From Rhizobium oryzihabitans (lineage in GTDB: Bacteria > Pseudomonadota > Alphaproteobacteria > Rhizobiales > Rhizobiaceae): a stretch of 64,000 nucleotides of DNA. Under the pieces are notes generated by a model. The model saw only the letters and a program-made list of their open reading frames with translations, was not told the DNA's origin and did not search any database. Numbering within the stretch: the first letter of the stretch is position 1; every line of letters starts with the position of its first letter. The position numbers were made by a program, and so were the translations under genes. The DNA lies in NCBI RefSeq assembly GCF_010669145.1, contig NZ_CP048632.1:1612001-1676000 (forward strand). Direction: 5' to 3'. This document shows positions 18,678-27,357 of the stretch, piece by piece.

Positions 18678-20320
18678 TGTCATTCCCCTTCCACATCGTC
18701 ATCGCCCCCATTCTGGTGCCGTTGATAACCGCAGCGCTGCTTTTGTTTTTTGATGAGCGCCAGCGTGTTGCGAAAGCCGCCATCAGCCTTGCCTCAACAA
18801 TCATATTGCTCGTTGTCGCCATTCTGCTGTTCCGCGAGGTGAACTCGACGGTCAATACGGAGATCGCAGCGGTGGTTTCGAGCGGCGTCTATCTGCTCGG
18901 CAACTGGCCCGCGCCCTTTGGCATCGTGCTTGTGGCCGATCGTCTTTCCGGGCTGATGGTGCTTCTGACGGCACTTCTTGCCATCCCGTCGCTGATCTAT
19001 TCGATGGCGAAGTGGCACAAGGCAGGTGCCCATTTCCATTCACTGTTCCAGATGATGCTGATGGGCGTCAACGGCGCATTCCTGACCGGCGACCTCTTCA
19101 ATCTCTTCGTCTTCTTCGAAGTGATGCTGGCGGCTTCCTACGGCCTGCTGCTGCATGGTTCCGGCCAGCAGCGCGTCAAGGCCGGGCTGCATTACATCGC
19201 CATCAACCTCGTGGCGGCGCTGTTCTTCCTCATCGGCGTCAGCCTCATCTATGGCGTCACCGGCACGCTGAACATGGGCGACCTTGCCCATCGCATCGAA
19301 GGGCTCAACCCGGACCAGCGCATGCTGCTGGAAACCGGCGCTGCGGTCCTCGGCATCGCATTCCTGGTCAAGGCCGGCATGTGGCCGCTGAATTTCTGGC
19401 TGCCTTCCGCCTATGGCTCGGCTTCGGCCCCGGTTGGCGGGCTGTTTGCGATCATGAGCAAGGTCGGCATTTACGTCATCGCCCGCCTGTCCTTCCTGCT
19501 TTTCGGACAGACGGCCGGCGAATCCGCCGGTTTCGGCCATGATGCCCTGCTTGTCGGCGGCATCGCCACCATCATCTTCGGGGCCATCGGCGTTCTGGCA
19601 TCGCAGGCGCTCGGCCGGCTGGCCGGGTTTTCGGTTCTGGTATCGTCGGGAACGCTTCTCGCCGCCATGGGCACAGGCAACCCGACGGTGGCGGCCGGCG
19701 CGCTCTATTATCTCGTCAGTTCCACGCTCACCATCAGTGCCTTCTTCATGCTGATCGAACTCGTCGAACGCGGGCAGGATGCGGGCGCGAACGTTCTTGC
19801 CGTCACCATGGAAGCCTATGGCGAGGGCGAAGATGAGGAGGAGGAAGAGGAAGTCGGCGTGACCATGCCCGGCACCATGGCGGTGCTCGGCGCTTGTTTT
19901 GCAGCCTGCGGCATTCTTTTGGCCGGCCTGCCGCCGCTCTCGGGCTTCATCGCCAAATTCTCCATGCTGACCGCCATTCTCAACCCTTCCGGGCTCGGCG
20001 CCAATGACAGCGTCTCCACGCTTTCCTGGTGGCTTGTCTTCCTGATCGTCTTTGCCGGTTTCGCCTCGCTGATCTCGATGACGCGTGCGGGTATCCGCAC
20101 CTTCTGGGCCTCCATTGAAGGCACGGTGCCGCGCGTTCTCGTCATCGAAATCGCGCCGATCATGCTGCTGCTCGGCCTGACACTTGCCATGACCGTGCAG
20201 GCCGGGCCGGTGATGCGCTACATGCAGGAGACGGCACGTATTCTCGATCTGCCGGCGAGCTACATTCAGGGCGTCATTTCCGCACCGAGGGCGGGAAGCA
20301 ATCCGGAGGCGCAGCCATGA
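18674..20320 (+). CDS. mnhD: Mrp antiporter subunit D
   Basis: 548 residues, NuoN/M-like antiporter subunit with about 14 membrane helices. Conserved segments: GDLFNLFVFFEVMLAASYGL with the key glutamate, VKAGMWPLNFWLPSAYGSAS with the key lysine. Unusual: an acidic loop around residues 382-394 (GEGEDEEEEEEV) between helices. The gene overlaps mnhC and mnhE by four bases each. Confidence 0.95.
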   Translation: MMSFPFHIVIAPILVPLITAALLLFFDERQRVAKAAISLASTIILLVVAILLFREVNSTVNTEIAAVVSSGVYLLGNWPAPFGIVLVADRLSGLMVLLTALLAIPSLIYSMAKWHKAGAHFHSLFQMMLMGVNGAFLTGDLFNLFVFFEVMLAASYGLLLHGSGQQRVKAGLHYIAINLVAALFFLIGVSLIYGVTGTLNMGDLAHRIEGLNPDQRMLLETGAAVLGIAFLVKAGMWPLNFWLPSAYGSASAPVGGLFAIMSKVGIYVIARLSFLLFGQTAGESAGFGHDALLVGGIATIIFGAIGVLASQALGRLAGFSVLVSSGTLLAAMGTGNPTVAAGALYYLVSSTLTISAFFMLIELVERGQDAGANVLAVTMEAYGEGEDEEEEEEVGVTMPGTMAVLGACFAACGILLAGLPPLSGFIAKFSMLTAILNPSGLGANDSVSTLSWWLVFLIVFAGFASLISMTRAGIRTFWASIEGTVPRVLVIEIAPIMLLLGLTLAMTVQAGPVMRYMQETARILDLPASYIQGVISAPRAGSNPEAQP

Positions 20321-20805
20321 TGAGCCGTGTTCTGCCCTACCCGCTGCTGACGGTCTCGCTGATCTTCTTCTGGATGACGATCAACAGTTTTTCGCCGGGG
20401 CATCTGCTGCTCGGCACCTGTGTGGCCCTCATCGCCTCCTGGGCGATGGCGTCGCTCAGGCCCGCGAAACCGCGCATCCGCAACTGGCACAAGCTCGTCA
20501 AGCTGATTGCCATCGTGCTTTACGACATCATCCGGTCTAATATTTCGGTCATGAGGATCATTCTGTTCCAGCGCGAGAGAGACCGCAAATCCGGCTTCCT
20601 TGCCGTCCCGCTCGAGATTCGCGATCCGATGGGGCTTGCCGTTCTGGCAACGATCCTCACCTCTACACCCGGAAGCGCCTGGCTCGAATATAATTCCAGC
20701 CAGGGCACGCTTCTCCTTCATGTTCTCGATGACGTCGATGAGGCGGCCTGGATAAGCCTTATCAAAAACCGATATGAAAAACTGCTGATGGAGATATTCG
20801 AATGA
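20317..20805 (+). CDS. mnhE: Mrp antiporter subunit E
   Basis: 162 residues. Two hydrophobic N-terminal segments (YPLLTVSLIFFWMTINSFSP, LLLGTCVALIASWAMASL), then the conserved MnhE region (AVLATILTSTPGSAWLEY). Start overlaps mnhD by four bases and the end overlaps mnhF by four. Confidence 0.94.
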   Translation: MMSRVLPYPLLTVSLIFFWMTINSFSPGHLLLGTCVALIASWAMASLRPAKPRIRNWHKLVKLIAIVLYDIIRSNISVMRIILFQRERDRKSGFLAVPLEIRDPMGLAVLATILTSTPGSAWLEYNSSQGTLLLHVLDDVDEAAWISLIKNRYEKLLMEIFE

Positions 20806-21083
20806 GTTCGATTATCCTTTTCTGGTCCTTTTCGCTTGCGCAGCTGATGCTGGCCATCGCCATGACGATCTCCGTCTACCGCATCGCCATCGGCCCGCGG
20901 GCCCAGGACCGGGTGCTGGGCATTGATACGCTCTACGTCAACGCCATGCTGCTTCTCCTGACTTTCGGCCTGCGCACCGGCAACGACATCTATTTCGAGG
21001 CCTCGCTGCTCATCGCAATCCTCGGCTTCGTCTCCACCGTTGCCCTTTCCAAATTCATGATGCGTGGCGAGGTGATCGAATGA
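20802..21083 (+). CDS. mnhF: Mrp antiporter subunit F
   Basis: 93 residues, three membrane helices, with the conserved IGPRAQDRVLGIDTLYVNAM stretch typical of MnhF/PhaF. Start overlaps mnhE and stop overlaps mnhG by four bases each. Confidence 0.93.
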   Translation: MSSIILFWSFSLAQLMLAIAMTISVYRIAIGPRAQDRVLGIDTLYVNAMLLLLTFGLRTGNDIYFEASLLIAILGFVSTVALSKFMMRGEVIE

Positions 21084-21423
21084 GCAATGCCGCAGAATTC
21101 CCGCTCTGGGCCGCCATTGCCGTGGCGTTCTTCGTACTCCTCGGCGCCTCGCTGACGCTGATCGGCACGATTGGCTTTGCCAAGCTCAACAGCTTCTATG
21201 AGCGCCTGCATGCGCCCACACTCGGCACCAGCTGGGCACCGGCGGCATCGTCATGGCCTCGATCATCTATTTCTCCGTCTCCGGCGACCGCTTCGCCTTC
21301 CACGAAATCTTCATCGGCATCTTCGTGACGGTAACGACGCCGGTGTCGCTGATGCTGCTGGGGCGTGCGGCGCTTTACCGGGACCGGGCGGAGCAGAATT
21401 CGGATAACCGGGAGCATTTGTAA
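21080..21423 (+). pseudogene. mnhG: Mrp antiporter subunit G, one-base frameshift
   Basis: The frame starting at 21080 reads a normal MnhG N-terminus (SLTLIGTIGFAKLNSFYERL, then HAPTLGTSW). It then leaves the family at about 21234-21236, where three G occur. Adding one G there continues as GTGGIVMASIIYFSVSGDRF and then FAFHEIFIGIFVTVTTPVSL, ending in TAA at 21421-21423. The repaired protein would be 114 residues, the right size. All other operon members are intact, so a missing base in the assembly is more likely than a dead gene. If real, the antiporter would lack a full G subunit. Confidence 0.88.
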
Positions 21424-21538
21424 CGCCTTGGTAGTTTGGTAGGTCGAGCAAACACTTTGCAATTGAGAAGCTGTCCCGCCCATCCGTTCCCGAAGAATCG
21501 GTGATGCGCGAGAGTAACCGCATTTCCAACCTAGCGGC

Positions 21539-21958
21539 TCAAAGCGGTAGGGCTCTCAACCGCGTCATTCGTTTAATAGGTACTTCATGCATGGAAGGTG
21601 CCGCCAAAATTTCGGTAAGTCGAAGAATTTCCGGCCAATGCCAAAGAAGGATAGCAGCAACCTGATTTAGAGGAGTTTTCTGATAGCCGGGCGCTAGCAC
21701 AAATCCGTGCAAACCTGCTGAACGCAAGGCTGCTCTCTCAGCTGGATTTTTCAATATTCGTCCGTCGCCGGAAATGAATGTCCAAACCTCGTTTGAGGAC
21801 TGCAAATACTCAATCCATTCGAGGTCGGATGAATTGCGCCCATTCGGAAGCTCCTCGACATCACGGATGTGAATTGCGGAATGTCCATAGTGGCTAACGA
21901 AGCCATTAAGCGTCGACGCAAAGAGAGGGGCTGTGCAGTTGTCAAACAAGACCTTCAA
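21539..21958 (-). CDS. VapC45-like PIN-domain toxin
   Basis: 139 residues. N-terminal MKVLFDNCTAP with an early Asp, a DVEEL acidic patch and a later ISGDGRI Asp fit a PIN-like ribonuclease of the VapC45 type. It lies 12 bases downstream of the VapB45-like gene in the same direction. Base composition here is lower in GC than in the flanking operons, which together with the adjacent tRNA suggests acquisition. The toxin would cleave RNA when freed from its partner; the target is unknown. Confidence 0.65.
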   Translation of the reverse strand: MKVLFDNCTAPLFASTLNGFVSHYGHSAIHIRDVEELPNGRNSSDLEWIEYLQSSNEVWTFISGDGRILKNPAERAALRSAGLHGFVLAPGYQKTPLNQVAAILLWHWPEILRLTEILAAPSMHEVPIKRMTRLRALPL

Positions 21959-21970
21959 CCGCTTACACCG

Positions 21971-22648
21971 TCAATTCAAGGAATGTTCAAACTCGACGGC
22001 GCGACGTACGGAGCCTTCGGGTACATCGTAAGCAATTGATGTCTCCTCAATCCCAAGCGCGGCTGCTGAGGTAGCTAAGACAGCTGTAGGGACGCTCGTG
22101 ATGCCATCGATTGGCTGCCCAAAAGCTCTCATCGGGTCTACGAGAATGTTTATCCTTCGCCCGGCGGGATACCACAGCCGAGGTGACCCACTATCATCGA
22201 AATCAACAGTTTTAAGGATAGGTTCAATCACCTCTTTAAATTCGTATTGCCGACGAAAAAGGTTGAGCAAGCGCTCACGCTCTATTCCTTCAGCATCATT
22301 TTCGAAAACCCTCAAAAGAATGCTTCTGCCATCTGTCTTAAAGCGCTCGGCAGAAAGCGGATATTTTTCGTCAAGCACTTCGCGCGCATATTCGATTGCG
22401 GCGCGCACCTGAATAGCCGAAACGCCCGCGCGCAGAAATGCATCTGCTACCCGTATCTCCATCAAGTCTCGAAAACCAAGTATTGTGCGTTCGTTTGTGA
22501 ATTCGACTGCGGGCACCCATAGTGGCAGGTAATCCCGGCCCGCGATTGAATGGCCCTTAAGCCAACGAGATATCTTTGACGGGGAGACGTGCAAAAGCCT
22601 TCCAGCTTCTGCCGGCGTGTACAATCCAACTCCAATCAGTCCATCCAT
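21971..22648 (-). CDS. VapB45-like antitoxin with HTH and DUF433 regions
   Basis: 225 residues. N-terminal MerR-like helix-turn-helix (YTPAEAGRLLHVSPSKISRW), middle helical region (RDLMEIRVADAFLRAGVSAI), C-terminal DUF433-type segment (VPTAVLATSAAALGIEETSI, then AYDVPEGSVRRAVEFE). This size and order match VapB45 of Mycobacterium (Rv2018), which pairs with a PIN toxin. The ATG at 22648 has GAGGG upstream; a TTG at 22696 is less likely. It probably represses its own operon. Confidence 0.68.
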   Translation of the reverse strand: MDGLIGVGLYTPAEAGRLLHVSPSKISRWLKGHSIAGRDYLPLWVPAVEFTNERTILGFRDLMEIRVADAFLRAGVSAIQVRAAIEYAREVLDEKYPLSAERFKTDGRSILLRVFENDAEGIERERLLNLFRRQYEFKEVIEPILKTVDFDDSGSPRLWYPAGRRINILVDPMRAFGQPIDGITSVPTAVLATSAAALGIEETSIAYDVPEGSVRRAVEFEHSLN

Positions 22649-22856
22649 CACGTACCCTCGCCATGCTGTAGTTCCAGCACATGATTGTTGTGTCAACAGC
22701 GCCGCGTCGGTTTTGCAAACTTAGTCCTAGCCACACTTCTTGCAAGAGGTTAGTTCGAAGAACGAATAGTTAAATAGGTTGGTTTGATTTACTCACATCG
22801 TTGAGCAGATAGTGAATCCTGCATTTTCATAGACGATGGACATGACTGAAAGAAAA

Positions 22857-22932
22857 TGGTGCCCGGAGGCGGATTTGAACCACCGACACGCGGATTTTCA
22901 ATCCGCTGCTCTACCAACTGAGCTATCCGGGC
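22857..22932 (-). tRNA. tRNA-Phe (anticodon GAA)
   Basis: Full 76-base cloverleaf on the minus strand: acceptor GCCCGGA/TCCGGGC, D arm TAGCTCAGTTGGTAGAGCA, anticodon loop TTGAAAA with anticodon GAA, T arm GGTTCGAATCC, and an encoded CCA. The toxin-antitoxin pair lies next to it on the left. I found no duplicated tRNA end nearby that would mark an integrated element. Confidence 0.95.
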
Positions 22933-23171
22933 ACTTCAGGTCCTTGAAGAACCTCCGCTTTTGGCGGGCGGGGCTGTTTGGTGCCCCGAAAGTGAGCGGG
23001 GTTATAACATCTTGTTCGGACATGGCAAGCGCCATCGCGAAGTTTTTTGACAGTTTTTTCACGGCGCCTGTGGATGGCTGAAAAGTCTGCCCGGCGAAGG
23101 CCGGATTGCGGCGGAAAACCAGCGCTTGGGCATCCGCCGGACCAGCGGGCGGTGGCGCGGCAGGGGATGGC

Positions 23172-23597
23172 TTATGCCCCCTCATTGCGCCGTGCGGCAA
23201 GGCCAAGCGCGATTGGCAGAACGGCCACCAGCGCCGCCATGACGGGCGAGGAGGCGAAGATGCGGCTTGCCAGCGAGGTGACGGCAACGGAGCGCACCAC
23301 CGTCATCAGGCGCGAATTCTCGCGGTCGCGCTCATGCCGGGCATCGGCGGTTTTGTGGTGCGACGGATTGGCGGCGGCTTCCAGCCGTTTGACGTCGCGG
23401 CGAATCTTTTCTAGCTGTTTGCGCAGATCTTCCAGTTCCGCGCGCAAGGATGATTCCTGTGTGGCGGAGGCCCGCACCCTTCGGGCAGCAGCGGGTTTTG
23501 CAGCCTTCTTCTCCACGGCCTCTTCGTCCAGTTCGGCCAGATGGTCGTCAAGGTCCGAGGGCTTGTCGAAACCGTGGGATCGCAGTGGTGCTTTCAT
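23172..23597 (-). CDS. Hypothetical coiled-coil protein with C-terminal membrane helix
   Basis: 141 residues from the ATG at 23597, which has AGGAG nine bases upstream; the longer frame to 23708 has no ribosome site. Alanine- and lysine-rich middle, a heptad-like stretch near residues 50-75 (LRAELEDLRKQLEKIRRDV, then KRLEAAAN) indicating a coiled coil, then a hydrophobic end (SSPVMAALVAVLPIALGLAA). Family not recognised. It lies between tRNA-Phe and the beta-oxidation operon. Confidence 0.65.
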   Translation of the reverse strand: MKAPLRSHGFDKPSDLDDHLAELDEEAVEKKAAKPAAARRVRASATQESSLRAELEDLRKQLEKIRRDVKRLEAAANPSHHKTADARHERDRENSRLMTVVRSVAVTSLASRIFASSPVMAALVAVLPIALGLAARRNEGA

Positions 23598-23709
23598 CGC
23601 TGTCTCCTGAGGCGCGCTGAATTGCGGCGGCGGGCGCTTTTGCCCTGTCAGCCTTTTCAACGCCTCAGGCGGGCAAAAGATGCACGGAAAGCAGGGAGAC
23701 GGGCACAAT

Positions 23710-23734
23710 AAAACAGGCCCCGAAGGGCCTGTTG
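23710..23734 (-). terminator. Rho-independent terminator after fadJ
   Basis: Stem ACAGGCCC/GGGCCTGT with a four-base CGAA loop; on the minus strand it is followed by TTTTATTG. It lies about 20 bases beyond the fadJ stop codon and ends the beta-oxidation operon. Confidence 0.82.
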
Positions 23735-23752
23735 AATGTCTTACTTGAAGCC

Positions 23753-25968
23753 TTATGCCGCTTTGGCGGCGCTGGCATAGGGATCGAAACGACCGTAGAA
23801 GGTCTCGCCCTTGGCGGCCATGTCCTTCAGAAGCGGCGTCGGCTTGAAGCGTGGGCCATAGCTCTCGCTCAGCTTTTCGGCGAGCGCCACGAAAGTCTTC
23901 ACGCCCATGCCGTCGATGTAGGAGAGCGCACCCCCGGTGTAGGGCGCAAAGCCAAAACCGAGGATGGAGCCGACATCCGCCTCACGCGGATCGGTGACGA
24001 TGCCTTCTTCCACCGTGCGGGCGGCTTCCAGAGCGACCGTGACGAGGAAGCGCTGTTTCAGCACTTCCATATCCACATCCTCAGGCTTCTGCTGCGGATA
24101 GAGATTCTTCAGGCCGGGCCAGAGGGACTTCTTGGCGGGCTTTGGCGGGTAGTCGTAAAAGCCCTTGGCGTTCTTGCGGCCGAAGCGGCCCTCGCCTTCC
24201 ACCAGCGTCTTCACCAGCTCCATATGGCGCGGGTCGACGGCCTTTTCGCCGAGATCGGCGACGGTGGCCTTCAGGATCTTGTAGGAAAGATCGATGGCCA
24301 CCTCATCATTCAGCGCCAGCGGACCGACCGGCATGCCGGCGAATTTCGCGGCATTTTCGATCATGGCGGGCGGTACGCCCTCGATCAGCATGTCGTAGCT
24401 TTCCGCCATGTAGCGCAGCACGCAGCGATTGACGAAGAAGCCGCGCGTATCGTTGACGACGATCGGCGTCTTCTTGATCTTGGCCACGTAATCCAGCGCG
24501 ACGGCCAGCGCCTTGTCGCCCGTTTCCTTGCCGAGGATCACTTCCGTCAGCATCATCTTCTCGACCGGCGAGAAGAAGTGGATGCCGATGAAATCCGCCG
24601 GGCGCTTGGAGTTCTTCGCCAGGCCAGTGATCGGCAAGGTGGAGGTGTTGGAGGCGAAGATCGCTCCTTCAGGCAGCACGGCCTCCACGGCCTCGATGAC
24701 GGCCTTTTTCACATCCCGGTCTTCGAAGACGGCCTCGATGACGAGATCGGCGTCAGAAAGCGCCGCATAGTCCGCCGTGGGGGTGACGAGGTCGAGCAGG
24801 GCCTTGCCCTCCTCCTGCGTCAGCCTGCCCTTGCCGATGGCCGCCTTGACGCTTTCCTCGCAATGGCCCTTGCCCTTGTCGGCCGCCTCCTGATCGCGAT
24901 CCACCAGCACAACGGGGATGCCGGCGGCTGCGGTGACATAAGCGACGGCAGCGCCCATGAAGCCCGCGCCGACGACGCCGACCTTATTGAACTCGGTCTT
25001 CGGCTGGCCTGCCGGGCGGCGCGCGCCCTTGCCTAGTTCCTGCATGGACACGAACAGCGAGCGGATCATGCCGAAGGCTTCCTTCGAGCGAAGGATTTCC
25101 GTGAAATAACGCTGCTCCACCTTCAGCGCCGTGTCGAAGGGCAATTGCAGGCCTTCATAGACGCATTTGAGGATTGCGAGTGCAGCCGGATAGTTGCCGG
25201 CGCTTTCACGGCGCAGGATCGCCGGTGCTGCGGGCCAGAGCTGGGCAGCGGCGGGCGTCCAGATGCCGCCGCCGGGGCCTTGAAGCCCTTTTCATCCCAG
25301 GGTGCGACCGGCTTCAGGCCGTCCTTGATCATCTGCTTTGCGGTGGCGACCAGTTGATCCGGCTCCACCACCTGATGCACCAGACCCATGGCCTTGGCGC
25401 GCGCGCCGGTCAGCGATTGGCCCGTCGTCATCATCTGCAGCGCCGATTGCGCATCGGTCAGGCGCGGCACACGCTGGGTGCCGCCGGCACCGGGGAAAAT
25501 GCCGACCTTGACTTCCGGCAGGGCGATCTTGAGGTTCTTGGCGCTGGAGGCGACCCGGCCGTGGCAGGCAAGCGAGAGTTCGAAAGCGCCGCCCATGCAG
25601 GTGCCGTTGATGGCGGAAACCCAGGGCTTGCCGTTAGTCTCGATCTTGCGGAACAGGCCAGTCATCCGGCCAACCAGTTCGAACAGCTTTGCCGCCGCCT
25701 GATCCGGGTTCTTCGTCTTCTCGTCATTGTAGAAGGAGAACATCGACTTGATCATCGAAAGATCGGCGCCGCCGGAAAAGGTGCTCTTGCCGGAGGTGAA
25801 GACAACGCCCTTGACGGCGCTATCTGCGACAGTCGCGTCAACAATGGCGTTCAGTTCGTCCATCACCTCTGACGTGAAGACGTTCATGGATTTTTCCGGC
25901 ATGTCCCAGGTGACGAGGGCAATGCCGTCTGCGTCCGTCTCGATGGTGAAATTGGTGTAAGTGCTCAT
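23753..25968 (-). pseudogene. fadJ: Fatty-acid oxidation complex alpha subunit, one-base frameshift
   Basis: Two frames form one FadB/FadJ protein. Bases 25968 to about 25275 encode the enoyl-CoA hydratase half (oxyanion motifs SGGADLSMIKS and INGTCMGGAFELSLACHGR). Bases below about 25270 encode the 3-hydroxyacyl-CoA dehydrogenase half (NAD motif VGVVGAGFMGAAVAYVTAAA, HFFSPVEKMMLTEVI). The break is at 25271-25276: restoring one base in the C/G run turns APAAAS into APGGGIWTPAAAQ and joins both frames. The repaired protein has 738 residues, normal for the family. The start at 25968 has AGGAATCC upstream. Most likely a consensus error; a real break would separate the two activities. fadB is an equally valid name. 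Confidence 0.88.
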
Positions 25969-26011
25969 TTTGGGATTCCTCTTCCCTGAATCTTAATGGC
26001 CGCTTCGCTTT

Positions 26012-26088
26012 CTCCGTCATCCTCGGGCTTGACCCGAGGATCTAAGCACCGGGGATAGATCCTCGGGTCAAGCCCGAGGATGACGGAG
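26012..26088. repeat. Long perfect intergenic palindrome
   Basis: A 32-base arm (26012-26043) is repeated exactly in inverse at 26057-26088 around a 13-base spacer. Each arm itself contains the smaller inverted repeat CCTCGGGC/GACCCGAGG. Such CCTCGGG-type palindromes are common between genes in rhizobia. It sits between fadA and fadJ, which run in the same direction, so it could form a strong mRNA hairpin inside the operon transcript. Confidence 0.85.
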
Positions 26089-26116
26089 GAGCCGCTGCGG
26101 TATCAGCCGAAGCCTC

Positions 26117-27325
26117 TCAAACCCGCTCGATAACGGTCGCCGTGCCCATTCCAGCGCCGATGCAGAGTGTGACGAGCGCGGTGTTCAGGTCGCGCCGCTC
26201 CAGCTCATCCAGCACCGTGCCAAGGATCATCGCACCCGTGGCACCCAGCGGATGGCCCATGGCGATTGCGCCCCCGTTGACGTTCATCTTGTCGTGGTCG
26301 ATCTCGAAAGCCTGCATGTAACGCAGCACGACGGCGGCAAAAGCTTCATTGAGTTCGAAGAGATCGATATCGGCAAGCGACATTCCGGTCTTTTTCAGGA
26401 GCTTTTCCGTCACATCAACGGGGCCGGTCAGCATCAGCGCCGGATCGGAGCCGATATTGGCGAAAGCCTTGATGCGGGCGCGCGGTTTCACGCCCATCGC
26501 GTCGCCGCCAGCCTTGGAGCCGATCAGCACAGCGGCGGCGCCATCGACGATGCCGGACGAATTGCCGGCGTGGTGCACGTAATTGATCCGCTCCACTTCC
26601 GGATGCGCCATAATGCCGACGGCTTCGAAGCCGCCCATTTCACCCGGCATCTGGAAGGAGGGGTTGAGGGAGGCAAGCGCCTGCATGTCCGTGCCGGGGC
26701 GCATATGCTCGTCGCGGTCAAGGATCGTCAGGCCGTTGCGGTCCTTCACGGGAATGACGGACTTGTTGAAATAGCCCTTTTCCCAGGCATGCGCCGCACG
26801 CTTCTGGCTCTCCACGGCATAGGCATCGACATCGTCACGGGAAAAACCGTATTTGGTGGCGATGAGATCGGCCGAGACGCCCTGCGGCATGAAGAAGGCC
26901 GGGAAGTTGACCGAGGGGTCCATGTACCAGGCGCCGCCCGACATGCCCATGCCGACGCGGGACATGCTTTCCACGCCGCCGGCGATGACGATATCGTCAG
27001 ACCCGGCCTTGACCTTGCCGGCCGCGAAGTTGATGGCGTCGAGACCCGAAGCGCAGAAGCGCGAGATCTGCATGCCCGGCGCCCTGTTGGAATAACCGGC
27101 CTCGAAGGCGGCGGCTTTCGGGATCACCGCACCGGCATCCATGACAGGATCGACACAGCCCATGATGATGTCATCGACAGCAGATGTATCCAGCCCGTTG
27201 CGATCGCGGATGGCTTCCAGCGTCTTGGCAGCAAGGCGAACGGAAGGCACCTCGTGCAGGCTGCCATCCTTCTTGCCGCGTCCACGCGGGGTGCGGACAT
27301 GGTCGTAGATATAAACGTCGGTCAT
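26117..27325 (-). CDS. fadA: Acetyl-CoA C-acyltransferase (thiolase)
   Basis: 402 residues. Thiolase active-site residues: nucleophilic Cys in SRFCASGLDAINFAAG, His in AIAMGHPLGATGA, and second Cys in TLCIGAGMGTATVIERV. It carries out the last step of beta-oxidation, releasing acetyl-CoA, together with the FadJ-type subunit encoded downstream. ATG at 27325 is preceded by GAGGGAGAG. It lies between the acyl-CoA dehydrogenase gene and fadJ in one operon. Confidence 0.95.
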   Translation of the reverse strand: MTDVYIYDHVRTPRGRGKKDGSLHEVPSVRLAAKTLEAIRDRNGLDTSAVDDIIMGCVDPVMDAGAVIPKAAAFEAGYSNRAPGMQISRFCASGLDAINFAAGKVKAGSDDIVIAGGVESMSRVGMGMSGGAWYMDPSVNFPAFFMPQGVSADLIATKYGFSRDDVDAYAVESQKRAAHAWEKGYFNKSVIPVKDRNGLTILDRDEHMRPGTDMQALASLNPSFQMPGEMGGFEAVGIMAHPEVERINYVHHAGNSSGIVDGAAAVLIGSKAGGDAMGVKPRARIKAFANIGSDPALMLTGPVDVTEKLLKKTGMSLADIDLFELNEAFAAVVLRYMQAFEIDHDKMNVNGGAIAMGHPLGATGAMILGTVLDELERRDLNTALVTLCIGAGMGTATVIERV

Positions 27326-27357
27326 TAACTCTCTCCCTCGGCGCTTGAAACGCCCTG

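Noticed and set aside
21171..21407. 78-codon frame after the mnhG break
   Set aside because: It is a third frame and not the one that continues the MnhG family sequence; the repaired frame ends at 21423.
22857..22932. tRNA-Phe as integration site for the toxin-antitoxin islet
   Set aside because: I found no second copy of the tRNA end and no integrase gene within the neighbouring sequence.
23732..25036. 434-codon open frame on the plus strand
   Set aside because: Antisense to the fadJ dehydrogenase half; His/Asp/Arg-rich composition and no recognisable domain.
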